Shown: positions 1 through 6,112 of the stretch, piece by piece
Position numbering within the stretch: position 1 is the first letter of the stretch
Layout of the letters: each line of letters opens with the position of its first letter
From: Deltaproteobacteria bacterium
GTDB lineage: Bacteria; Desulfobacterota; Desulfobaccia; Desulfobaccales; 0-14-0-80-60-11
Length of the DNA stretch: 7,464 bases
Reading direction: 5' to 3'
NCBI GenBank assembly: GCA_023381945.1
Contig: JAMCQY010000273.1
Span: 1 to 7,464, forward strand
The notes under the pieces: generated by a model
Seen by the model: the letters and a program-made list of their open reading frames with translations, nothing else
Told to the model about the DNA's origin: nothing
The model's database searches: none
Position numbers and translations under genes: made by a program

Positions 1-264
1 CCATCATGATGTGGATCTCGGTGGCAATCGTCAGCAAGCGCCGGGCCAGTTCCAGGCCGTCCATATCCGGCAGTTTGGCGTCCAGGAAGGCGCGGCCGAA
101 ATGGTGCTGCGCCATGAGATGCAGAGCCTCCTGGGCGCTCAGCGCCTTTTGGGTGACAAAGCCCCGGCTGCACAATAATTTTTCCAGGGCCCAGCACATA
201 TCCGGCTCATCATCTACGATAAGGATCTGTTCGCTGCCCTCGCCCGTCTTGCTGTTCTCCTCAT
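1..264 (-). CDS. Response regulator receiver domain, partial, start region frame-disrupted
   Basis: Phosphoacceptor receiver domain, cut by the left window edge, so any output domain lies outside. The reverse strand encodes EQILIVDDEPDMCWALEKLL near its start, with the acidic pair Asp-Asp at about 209-214. The predicted phosphorylated Asp is in FLDAKLPDMDG, its codon at 80-82. The 44-residue spacing between the two fits the receiver fold. The conserved Thr/Ser and Lys of the second half lie beyond the edge. It follows the histidine kinase directly and is probably its cognate partner. The oddity is the start. An ATG at 262-264 overlaps the kinase TGA as ATGA, but its frame stops after 16 codons at a TAG. 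The receiver frame is open from 367 downward with no ATG, GTG or TTG before the ATG at 197-199, which is inside the domain after the acidic pair. One extra base between 264 and about 232, for example in the G-run near 243-246, would join them. Receiver identity is sure; whether the gene is intact is not. Confidence 0.8.
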
Positions 265-1739
265 AAGATGGGAAGTTTGACGAAGAAGGTGCTGCCTTTG
301 TTTTCCTTGCTGTCCACCGTGATAGTGCCGAAGTGCTGCTTGATGATGGAATAACAGATGGAGAGGCCTAATCCCGACCCCTGGCCTGCCGGGGCCGTGG
401 TGTAAAAGGGGTCGAAAATGTTATCCAAATCACTGGCGGCAATGCCGTGGCCGGTGTCACTGATGCTGATCAAGGCTTCGGCGTTGGTCCAGCCCAAAGT
501 TATTTTCAGTACGCCCCCGTCCGGCATGGCCTTGATAGCGTTGAGTAGCAAGTTCATGAAGGCTTGCTGCAGCAATCCTTCCATGCCGTTGATCAGGATG
601 GGGCGGTCCGGCAATTGCGAGCGCAGCTCAATCTTTTGAATCAAGGCTTGGTTGGTGATCAGGGAGATGGTCTCTCCCAAGAGAAAATTCAAGTCGATTT
701 CCTTGAGGTCGGTCTTTACCGAAGGACGGGCGAAACGCAGCAGATTTTCAATGATCATGGAGGCCCGTTGGATGCCGGTGTGAATCTTTTGGGCGCATTC
801 CTGGCGAAACTCGGGAGAGGTATCATCTTCCATGATGAACTGGGCCGCTGAGGAGCAGACCGCCAGGGGATTGCGAATTTCGTGGGCGATACCGCCAGCC
901 ATCACCCCCAGGGCTGCAAGCTTTTGAGATTGGAGCAGTTGCGCCTGGAATTTGCGGCGCTCCGTCAGGTCCCGGCCCACCGCCACCACCCCGGCAGTCT
1001 CAGAATGATGGTCCTTCATGGGAGAAAAGATCCAGGCGACCGGAATTCTCCCGCCGTTCCTGGTCTTTAGGTCTAGCTCCACTATTTGCGCCTCTTTCCC
1101 TGCCTGAAGGTTCTCAAAAACCAATCCCATGTTTTTCTGGTCGTCGCCGGGGCAGAAGTCGAAAAAGTTTTGCCCTTTGACCTCATGGAGGGAGAAGCCC
1201 GAGAGCTGCTCGGCCGCGGTGTTCCAGGTCAAAATTTCACCCTGGATATCCGTGGACAGGACAATATCCTGAGCGCTTTCCACCACCGAAGCCAGGTGGC
1301 GTTCCACCCGGCGCACCTCCTCACTCAGGCGCACCTGTTCGGTAACGTCCTCCATGAGCAGCATGGCCAGCTCCACCGCCCCCTCCCAGGAAAAGGGTAA
1401 GATGCTGTAATAATAGATGCGCATGGGGATACCCGGAGCACGATAGGTAATTCTCTCGCCTCGGGTCGGCTGGCCATGTTCGAACACTTGGCGGATGCGT
1501 CCCGGAAAGTCCATCTGGTCGATAATAATGGCCGGGAAGACCTGATCCAAACGGCGATCGATGGTTTCTACCAGAGAGCGGCGGTTTTTTTCGAGAAAAT
1601 TGCGATTTACCGAGACGATGCGGAGATCCCGATCGATGAGCAGCACCGAGGAAGGAATGGCCTCCAGCAGCATTTCATAAAGCATCCGGTAGCGTTGCAG
1701 CTCCGGGCCACTCTCGGCTGACGGTAGATTCTCACTCAC
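261..1739 (-). CDS. Cytoplasmic PAS-PAS sensor histidine kinase (NtrB-like)
   Basis: Sensor kinase of 492 residues that should autophosphorylate on His and pass the phosphate to a response regulator. Seen from this start: PAS domain 1 at about 17-132, ending near MEDVTEQ; PAS domain 2 at about 143-260, ending in VAVGRDLTERRK; a HisKA dimerisation helix with GGIAHEIRNPL (His286); then the HATPase_c domain with N-box Asn in NLLLNAIKA (about 396-404), G1 DTGHGI (about 428), F-box FDPFYTT (about 442) and G2 GSGLGLSI (about 454). All catalytic boxes are intact. There is no signal peptide or membrane segment, so the signal is probably intracellular, sensed by the PAS domains; the ligand is not evident. 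The GTG start at 1737-1739 is chosen because AGGAG lies five bases upstream; an in-frame TTG at 1752-1754 would add five residues but has no Shine-Dalgarno. It lies 25 bases after a gas vesicle gene and its stop overlaps an ATG of the next gene. The link to gas vesicle control is inferred from position. Confidence 0.93.
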   Translation of the reverse strand: MSENLPSAESGPELQRYRMLYEMLLEAIPSSVLLIDRDLRIVSVNRNFLEKNRRSLVETIDRRLDQVFPAIIIDQMDFPGRIRQVFEHGQPTRGERITYRAPGIPMRIYYYSILPFSWEGAVELAMLLMEDVTEQVRLSEEVRRVERHLASVVESAQDIVLSTDIQGEILTWNTAAEQLSGFSLHEVKGQNFFDFCPGDDQKNMGLVFENLQAGKEAQIVELDLKTRNGGRIPVAWIFSPMKDHHSETAGVVAVGRDLTERRKFQAQLLQSQKLAALGVMAGGIAHEIRNPLAVCSSAAQFIMEDDTSPEFRQECAQKIHTGIQRASMIIENLLRFARPSVKTDLKEIDLNFLLGETISLITNQALIQKIELRSQLPDRPILINGMEGLLQQAFMNLLLNAIKAMPDGGVLKITLGWTNAEALISISDTGHGIAASDLDNIFDPFYTTAPAGQGSGLGLSICYSIIKQHFGTITVDSKENKGSTFFVKLPIL

Positions 1740-1744
1740 AGGCG

Positions 1745-1749
1745 CTCCT
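1745..1749 (-). promoter_or_regulatory. Ribosome binding site deciding the kinase start
   Basis: AGGAG on the reverse strand, followed by CGCCT and then GTG at 1737-1739. This five-base spacing favours the GTG over the upstream TTG at 1752-1754, whose own leader shows no purine-rich motif. Confidence 0.6.
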
Positions 1750-1764
1750 GCCAATTTGGGTGAA

Positions 1765-2499
1765 CTAAATCAGACCGGAGCGGCTGACCACAAAATTATA
1801 AGGCGGCCAGGGCCCGGAGAGCAGCAGCCGGGCTGACTCGGTCTCGGTAAGCTGCCGGAAGGCCCGGCGAAAAGTTTCCACAGCCCGGCAGGGTGTCAAG
1901 AAATAGAGAGAAAGCAAGGGGAGGCGGGGCGATGGCGCTTCCATCCGGTGTTTGACAAATAAACCGGCAAACCGGGCCAGGCAGCGTTCCGAGATCTGCC
2001 GGTACTCTTCGGTCCAGCGATCCTGATGGGCATAATGGGCCTTGCGGGCCGTGAGGTAGGCCAAACCGAGGCGTTGCGGAGGCGCTGGAGATGCAGCGGA
2101 AGGCGGCCCGGCAATCTCTCTGGATCCAGCCGAAGCGCCGGGGTTAGCCGCAGGCAGCAGAACCCGCAATCCCAACTCCACACAACCATCCAGTTCCTGA
2201 AGCAGGGACTCATAATGAGGCTCATTTTCGTCCAACAGCTCAATGACCATGTTTTCGTGTGCCGCGACACAGCCATAGCGTAGCGGGATAACCGTACCCC
2301 GGCGGTTGCAGGAGTTGACCACCCGTTCATAAGCCCGGACCCGGTTAAGGTCCGGGGCTAATTCGCTAGAATCGATGCGGGAGACCGCGGCGGCCAGGGA
2401 CCGATGCGATATCTGATGTACCGGCTGCCTGCCAACCCCCAGCAATCCCGCAATTCTCGGTCCCGGATGGCGATAGATGCAATAGAACAGCAAGCTCAT
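1765..2499 (-). CDS. gvpL/F: Gas vesicle protein, GvpL/GvpF family (second copy)
   Basis: Accessory protein of gas vesicle assembly, 244 residues. Family members bind the structural protein GvpA and are thought to help nucleate the shell or keep GvpA from aggregating. Seen: the N-terminal strand SLLFYCIYR; the mid-domain RVRAYERVVNSC followed by GTVIPLRYG (about 53-76), which matches the family pattern of a helix then V-x-P-x-R-[FY]-G; CVELGLRVLL (about 106-115); GLAYLTARKAHY (about 145-156); and the diagnostic C-terminal GPWPPYNF (229-236). Residues 117-142 are a linker rich in Ala, Pro, Ser and Gly between the two lobes. The ATG at 2497-2499 is chosen because it overlaps the upstream gvp stop as ATGA and has GGAG eight bases before it; a longer in-frame reading from 2529 would overlap that gene by 34 bases and spoil the family N-terminus. 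The paralogue lies directly upstream, so the two may act as a pair. GvpF versus GvpL cannot be settled by eye. Confidence 0.9.
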   Translation of the reverse strand: MSLLFYCIYRHPGPRIAGLLGVGRQPVHQISHRSLAAAVSRIDSSELAPDLNRVRAYERVVNSCNRRGTVIPLRYGCVAAHENMVIELLDENEPHYESLLQELDGCVELGLRVLLPAANPGASAGSREIAGPPSAASPAPPQRLGLAYLTARKAHYAHQDRWTEEYRQISERCLARFAGLFVKHRMEAPSPRLPLLSLYFLTPCRAVETFRRAFRQLTETESARLLLSGPWPPYNFVVSRSGLI

Positions 2500-3308
2500 G
2501 CCACAGACTCCGGTTCCAGGGCAGGACAAAAACTATATGGCGGCCAGGGACCGGTGCATTCCAACCAGAGGCCGTAGTTGGCATATCTGTCATTGGCCGC
2601 CTGGATATACTCCCGGAAGGCGGCTACCGCTCCAGCAGGCAACAGAAAGGCCCAATTAAAGACCATATCCCTGGTACGGCCGCCGGCCTCCCGGGAGAGT
2701 AGCCGTCGTTCCCGGCTCTCGGCGGCCAGACATCCCAGGTCCTCCCAAAGATCGAGGCGGACCACTTTAAGCCAGCGCGGCAGTTCCCGGTCGCAGGCAA
2801 CCCGCAGGGCCTGCTCCTCAAGATATCGCTTCCCCGGCGATAAGCCCTCCAGGTCGGCCTTCTTCTGAGCCAGTTTGAGGCAGAAGAGCCGATCTTTGGC
2901 CGCCGCCCGGTCAAGCAGCCCTTTCACCGCCCATTCTTCCCGGTCGCTCAGGCGCTCCAGACAGGTGGCGATGGTTTTATAACGCTGGCGTAAGACCTTT
3001 TGCAGGTTCGCGGCGGACAAAAAAATGGTGCCGAAGCGGGCCGGCAGCACTGGAGAGTACCGCATCACTCCGGCTACCACCTCCTGATGGCGGATGACCC
3101 GAGGGCCGATCCAGGTAAGATCTTCCAAGCGTTCTGTCGCCTCCGGCCCGCAAAAATCCTGGAGAGGCACTGGTGCCCAGACCGCGGCCAGATCCTGGAA
3201 ATCGGTTACCTGCAGCGGGCTGCGGCCATCCAGACCGAGGCCCTTAAGCGGTAGGGCAGGTAATCGGCTTAACCGGGCCAGGCAGAAGAGATAGAGTCCT
3301 TCTCCCAT
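2496..3308 (-). CDS. gvpL/F: Gas vesicle protein, GvpL/GvpF family (first copy)
   Basis: Gas vesicle accessory protein of 270 residues, paralogous to the next gene. Seen: the N-terminal strand GEGLYLFCLARL; the helix IRHQEVVAGVM followed by SPVLPARFGTIF (about 72-96), the family's core signature; a long charged helical stretch at about 100-155 running into LSPGKRYLEEQ (about 156-165), equivalent to the G-x-x-YL element of GvpL/F; and the C-terminal GPWPPYSF (253-260) followed by a short acidic tail. Length is normal for the family. The ATG at 3306-3308 has AGGA eight bases upstream; a second AGGA only one base from the ATG is too close to serve. The stop TGA overlaps the ATG of the second copy, so the two are probably translationally coupled and made in similar amounts. 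A 109-base gap separates it from the AAA+ gene upstream. Role in GvpA binding is taken from the family, not from this sequence. Confidence 0.92.
   Translation of the reverse strand: MGEGLYLFCLARLSRLPALPLKGLGLDGRSPLQVTDFQDLAAVWAPVPLQDFCGPEATERLEDLTWIGPRVIRHQEVVAGVMRYSPVLPARFGTIFLSAANLQKVLRQRYKTIATCLERLSDREEWAVKGLLDRAAAKDRLFCLKLAQKKADLEGLSPGKRYLEEQALRVACDRELPRWLKVVRLDLWEDLGCLAAESRERRLLSREAGGRTRDMVFNWAFLLPAGAVAAFREYIQAANDRYANYGLWLECTGPWPPYSFCPALEPESVA
2508..2511 (-). promoter_or_regulatory. Ribosome binding site of the second gvpL/F gene
   Basis: GGAG inside the 3' end of the first gvpL/F gene, eight bases before the ATG at 2497-2499. Together with the ATGA stop/start overlap it fixes that start and implies coupled translation. 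Confidence 0.6.
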
Positions 3309-3417
3309 ATCCTAAATCCTAAAAATCACTAGACCTGGAAGCCGTGCTCAGGGGTGAAAGCCTGAGCCCAAGGCTCATTAACCTCTGCCGGTCAGAAAAA
3401 CATGAGAGCATCAACGG
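3309..3417 (-). other. Intergenic gap with two competing hairpins
   Basis: The only gap above 25 bases inside the gene run. In the minus-strand transcript, TGAGCC (3377-3372) can pair with GGCTCA (3368-3363) over a three-base loop, while CTCAGG within the same second arm (3366-3361) can instead pair with CCTGAG (3352-3347) over an eight-base loop. The two stems share bases 3363-3366, so they exclude each other. Neither is followed at once by a U-run, so a classic terminator is not supported. A duplicated TTTAGGA (about 3310-3323) lies just before the gvp start and supplies its ribosome binding site. I found no convincing sigma-70 or sigma-54 promoter here. It may be a processing or pausing point, or simply spacer. 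Confidence 0.4.
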
Positions 3418-5577
3418 TTACCGCCCTCCACTGATACTTTGTCCTCCCAACATTTCTTCCAGGGCTTCTTCGACATCTTCCGGCCGGATACAGAGATTTT
3501 TCTCTCCTGAGCCCTCCTTGGCGATTTCCGCCGCCACCGCCCGCCGCACTGCCGCGAGGGCCGCCTTACTGCAAACGGATTCGATTTCGGCGCCGCTCAA
3601 GCCTTCGGTGCGGGCAGCCAGATCCTTGGCGGTAATCCCCTTGGCCAGAGGTTTGCCCCGCAGGTGGACTGCAAATATCTCCCGGCGGTCTGCCTCATCG
3701 GCCAGGGGAATTTCGACAATTTCGTCAAAGCGCCCCGGCCGCAGCACCGCGGCGTCCATCAAGTCCAGGCGGTTGGTGGCTCCCAGCACCAGCACCCCCT
3801 TCAATTCCTCGATGCCGTCCAGTTCCGCCAGAAACTGGCTCAAGACCCGTTCTGAGACATGCGAATCGCTCCCCCCGGCTCCCCGGGCTGGCAGCAAAGC
3901 CTCGGTTTCATCCAGGAAAATGATGCAGGGGGCCGCCTGACGCGCGGTACGGAACATTTCCCTTACGCCCCGCTCCGATTCACCCACATATTTGGACATC
4001 AAAGCCGGCCCCTTGATCGAGATGAAATTCACCCCGCTCTCATTGGCGACAGCCTTGGCCAACAGAGTCTTGCCGCAGCCCGGAGGTCCGGTTAGCAGCA
4101 GGCCTTTAGGAGGCTTGATGCCTGCCTTTTTGAAGAGAGGGGCAAATTTCAACGGCCACTCCACCGCCTCTTTGAGGCGCTCCTTCACGGTTTTAAGCCC
4201 CCCTACGTCCTCCCAGCGTACATCCGGGACTTCGACAAAGACCTCCCGGATGGCCGAGGCCTCCACCTCCCGGAGCGCCGCCGTGAAGTCGTCCATATGG
4301 ACTTCCAACCGGGCCAGTTGTTCATAAGGGACCGCGGCGAGGGCCAAATCGATATCGGGCATCAGGCGTCGCAGGCAGATCATGGCTGCTTCCCGGCATA
4401 AGGCCTCCAGATCGGCCCCAACGAACCCATGGGTGATCTCCGCCACATGCCCCATCTCCACGTCCTCCGCCAAAGGCATGCCTCGGCTATGGATCTCCAG
4501 GATCTCCAGACGTCCGTGGCGGTCGGGAATGGGGATGGCGATTTCCCGGTCAAACCGGCCGGGCCGCCGCAGGGCCGGGTCGAGGGCGTTGGGGATGTTG
4601 GTGGCGCCGATGACAATGACATTCTGGCGTTTGTTAAGGCCGTCCATCAAGGCCAGAAGTTGGGCTACCACGCGTTTTTCCACGTCCCCCACGACCTTTT
4701 CCCGTTGGGGCGCGATGGCATCGATTTCGTCCAGGAAGATGATGCTGGGGCCTTTCCGGGCCGCCTCTTCGAAGATCTTGCGCAGATGAGCCTCGGATTC
4801 ACCATAGAACTTGTGGACTACTTCCGGCCCGCTCACTGAAAAGAAATTGGCCTCGGTCTCCTGGGCAATGGTTCGGGCAATCAGAGTCTTACCGCAGCCT
4901 GGAGGGCCATGGAGCAAGACGCCCTTGGGGGCATCGATCCCCAGGCGTTCGAAGAGTTCAGGGTAGCGCAGCGGCAGTTCGATCATTTCCCGGATGCGCT
5001 GTAATTGCGGTTTTAGCCCACCCACGTCCTCATAGGACACCGCCGCCCGGCGGCCCTCCGCCGGGGCTGCCCCTCCTTTGCCGATTACCAGGATGGTGGT
5101 GGGGTTGATCAGGACCGGACCCCGGGGGGTCAGGGCTTCTACCTTAAAGTCGGCGGTACGGCTGCCGAACAGGGTGGCCCGGATGCGATCCCGTTCCAGG
5201 ACCGGCAGTCCGTCGAGGAGGCTGCCGATGTACTGCAGATCCCGTTCGCCCGGGGTGATGGTGATGGGAGTGAGAACCACTCTCTCGGCCGGCTGGCAAG
5301 CGACCTTGCGGATCTGGACAAAATCATCAATCCCGGCGCCGGTATTTTCCCGGCTGATGCCGTCTAGTTGCACCCGGGAACGGCCGCGTAGTTCCTTATA
5401 AGCCGGCATAGCCTTAGCCACAGTTTTGCGCTTGCCGGCGACCTCGACGATGTCGCCGATGGCCAATTGGAGCTTCTCCAGGTCTTCCGGCCCCATGCGG
5501 GCATAGCCCCGGCCCACGTCTTTCCCCAGGGCTTCGGTCACTTTCAGTTTAAGCGTCGCATCTTCCGATTTAGCCAT
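3418..5577 (-). CDS. CDC48/VAT-type two-ring AAA+ ATPase
   Basis: ATP-driven protein unfoldase of the p97/Cdc48/VAT type, 719 residues, expected to form a hexamer that threads substrates through its pore. Seen: an N-terminal double-psi barrel and Nc domain at about 1-165 (GYARMGPEDLEKL, IGDIVEV); ring D1 with Walker A GPPGCGKT (about 224-231), pore loop KFYGESE, Walker B IIFLDEID (about 279-286), sensor GATN and arginine fingers RRPGRFDRE; ring D2 with Walker A GPPGCGKT (about 497-504), pore loop KYVGESE, Walker B IIFLDETE (about 552-559), sensor GATN and RPGRFDE. Both rings keep all catalytic residues, so both should hydrolyse ATP. D2 has DETE where DEID or DEAD is usual. The ATG at 5575-5577 is preferred over a TTG at 5587-5589, because GGGGA lies five bases before the ATG and the protein then begins MAKSED. 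It sits 18 bases after Hsp20 and before the gvp pair. CDC48-like genes are known companions of bacterial gvp clusters; the substrate is unproven, vesicle proteins being the obvious guess. Confidence 0.95.
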   Translation of the reverse strand: MAKSEDATLKLKVTEALGKDVGRGYARMGPEDLEKLQLAIGDIVEVAGKRKTVAKAMPAYKELRGRSRVQLDGISRENTGAGIDDFVQIRKVACQPAERVVLTPITITPGERDLQYIGSLLDGLPVLERDRIRATLFGSRTADFKVEALTPRGPVLINPTTILVIGKGGAAPAEGRRAAVSYEDVGGLKPQLQRIREMIELPLRYPELFERLGIDAPKGVLLHGPPGCGKTLIARTIAQETEANFFSVSGPEVVHKFYGESEAHLRKIFEEAARKGPSIIFLDEIDAIAPQREKVVGDVEKRVVAQLLALMDGLNKRQNVIVIGATNIPNALDPALRRPGRFDREIAIPIPDRHGRLEILEIHSRGMPLAEDVEMGHVAEITHGFVGADLEALCREAAMICLRRLMPDIDLALAAVPYEQLARLEVHMDDFTAALREVEASAIREVFVEVPDVRWEDVGGLKTVKERLKEAVEWPLKFAPLFKKAGIKPPKGLLLTGPPGCGKTLLAKAVANESGVNFISIKGPALMSKYVGESERGVREMFRTARQAAPCIIFLDETEALLPARGAGGSDSHVSERVLSQFLAELDGIEELKGVLVLGATNRLDLMDAAVLRPGRFDEIVEIPLADEADRREIFAVHLRGKPLAKGITAKDLAARTEGLSGAEIESVCSKAALAAVRRAVAAEIAKEGSGEKNLCIRPEDVEEALEEMLGGQSISGGR

Positions 5578-5595
5578 CAATTTCCCCAACCGTGC

Positions 5596-6096
5596 CTAAA
5601 GAATGCACTTGATCTCCAGAATGCCGTTATTGCAGGACATCTGCATCTTTTCTCGGGGATATGCCCGTGGTAGAAGAATCTCCTTGCGATATTTTTTATC
5701 CTTCTTCTCGGCATAGATGGTAAGCAAATCGTCCTTGACTTCCAACTTCACATCCTTGGTCCTGATGCCCGGCATTTCGGCCACCACCAGGGTGTAATCT
5801 TTTTCCTCAAACACGTCCACCACGGGTTCTCTGATTTCCTGGACTACAGTTTCCCCGGAGCGCTCGTCTTGGCGGACGTTGCCAAATGGCTCCACCTTTA
5901 TTTCCTGGTCCCCTTTATCTCCCAGGCCCATCTTGACGGAGAAGCCATAGACCCCTTTCCAGTCTCTTTGGTGAAATTCACCGCTCTTCTTGAGCTGTTC
6001 CCCCTTTTCAGCCAGGTCGCCCAATTTTTCGATGAGATCGGCCAGGCCTTTGAAGACTCCCCCGAAATTTGGCCCTTCCTCAGATTTCCTGCTCAT
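5596..6096 (-). CDS. Hsp20/alpha-crystallin small heat-shock protein of gas vesicle cluster
   Basis: ATP-independent holdase chaperone of 166 residues. The alpha-crystallin domain covers about 89-165: EPVVDVFEEKDYTLVVAEMP, then KDVKLEVKDDLLTIYAE, and the closing strand NNGILEIKC. The N-terminal 45 residues carry an amphipathic helix, GVFKGLADLIEKLGDLAEKG, then the segment WKGVYGFSVKMGLG; as I recall, this N-terminal style is found in Hsp20 proteins of bacterial gvp clusters. The protein ends almost at the last domain strand, so the usual C-terminal extension with an I-x-I/V anchor is missing and large oligomers are less likely. The ATG at 6094-6096 has a strong GGAGG five bases upstream. It follows the sigma-54 regulator by 16 bases and precedes the AAA+ gene by 18, so holdase and unfoldase are co-transcribed. 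It resembles GvpH of haloarchaea in role, but I do not assign the name. Likely client: vesicle proteins (inference). Confidence 0.88.
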   Translation of the reverse strand: MSRKSEEGPNFGGVFKGLADLIEKLGDLAEKGEQLKKSGEFHQRDWKGVYGFSVKMGLGDKGDQEIKVEPFGNVRQDERSGETVVQEIREPVVDVFEEKDYTLVVAEMPGIRTKDVKLEVKDDLLTIYAEKKDKKYRKEILLPRAYPREKMQMSCNNGILEIKCIL

Positions 6097-6101
6097 AATG
6101 G

Positions 6102-6106
6102 CCTCC
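6102..6106 (-). promoter_or_regulatory. Ribosome binding site of the Hsp20 gene
   Basis: GGAGG on the reverse strand, five bases before the ATG at 6094-6096 and within the 16-base gap after the regulator stop. It is the strongest Shine-Dalgarno in the window, suggesting high translation of the chaperone. Confidence 0.6.
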
Positions 6107-6112
6107 GTTCCC

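Noticed and set aside
2500..2529. Longer N-terminus for the second gvpL/F gene starting at 2529
   Set aside because: It would add ten residues unlike the family and deepen the overlap, whereas the ATG at 2499 has a good GGAG and an ATGA overlap.
3166..3177. Inverted repeat GGCAC-TG-GTGCC
   Set aside because: It lies inside the first gvpL/F coding region with no pairing partner site or promoter near it; likely chance.
3351..3362. 12-base sequence GGGGTGAAAGCC, also present at 6303-6314
   Set aside because: One copy is intergenic and the other lies in the regulator coding region; two copies of a 12-mer do not support a repeat family or binding site.
3344..3940. Plus-strand open frame of 198 codons opposite the AAA+ gene
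   Set aside because: It lies antisense to a strongly conserved ATPase, is rich in Ser/Arg/Ala as expected of a shadow frame in GC-rich DNA, and shows no domain.
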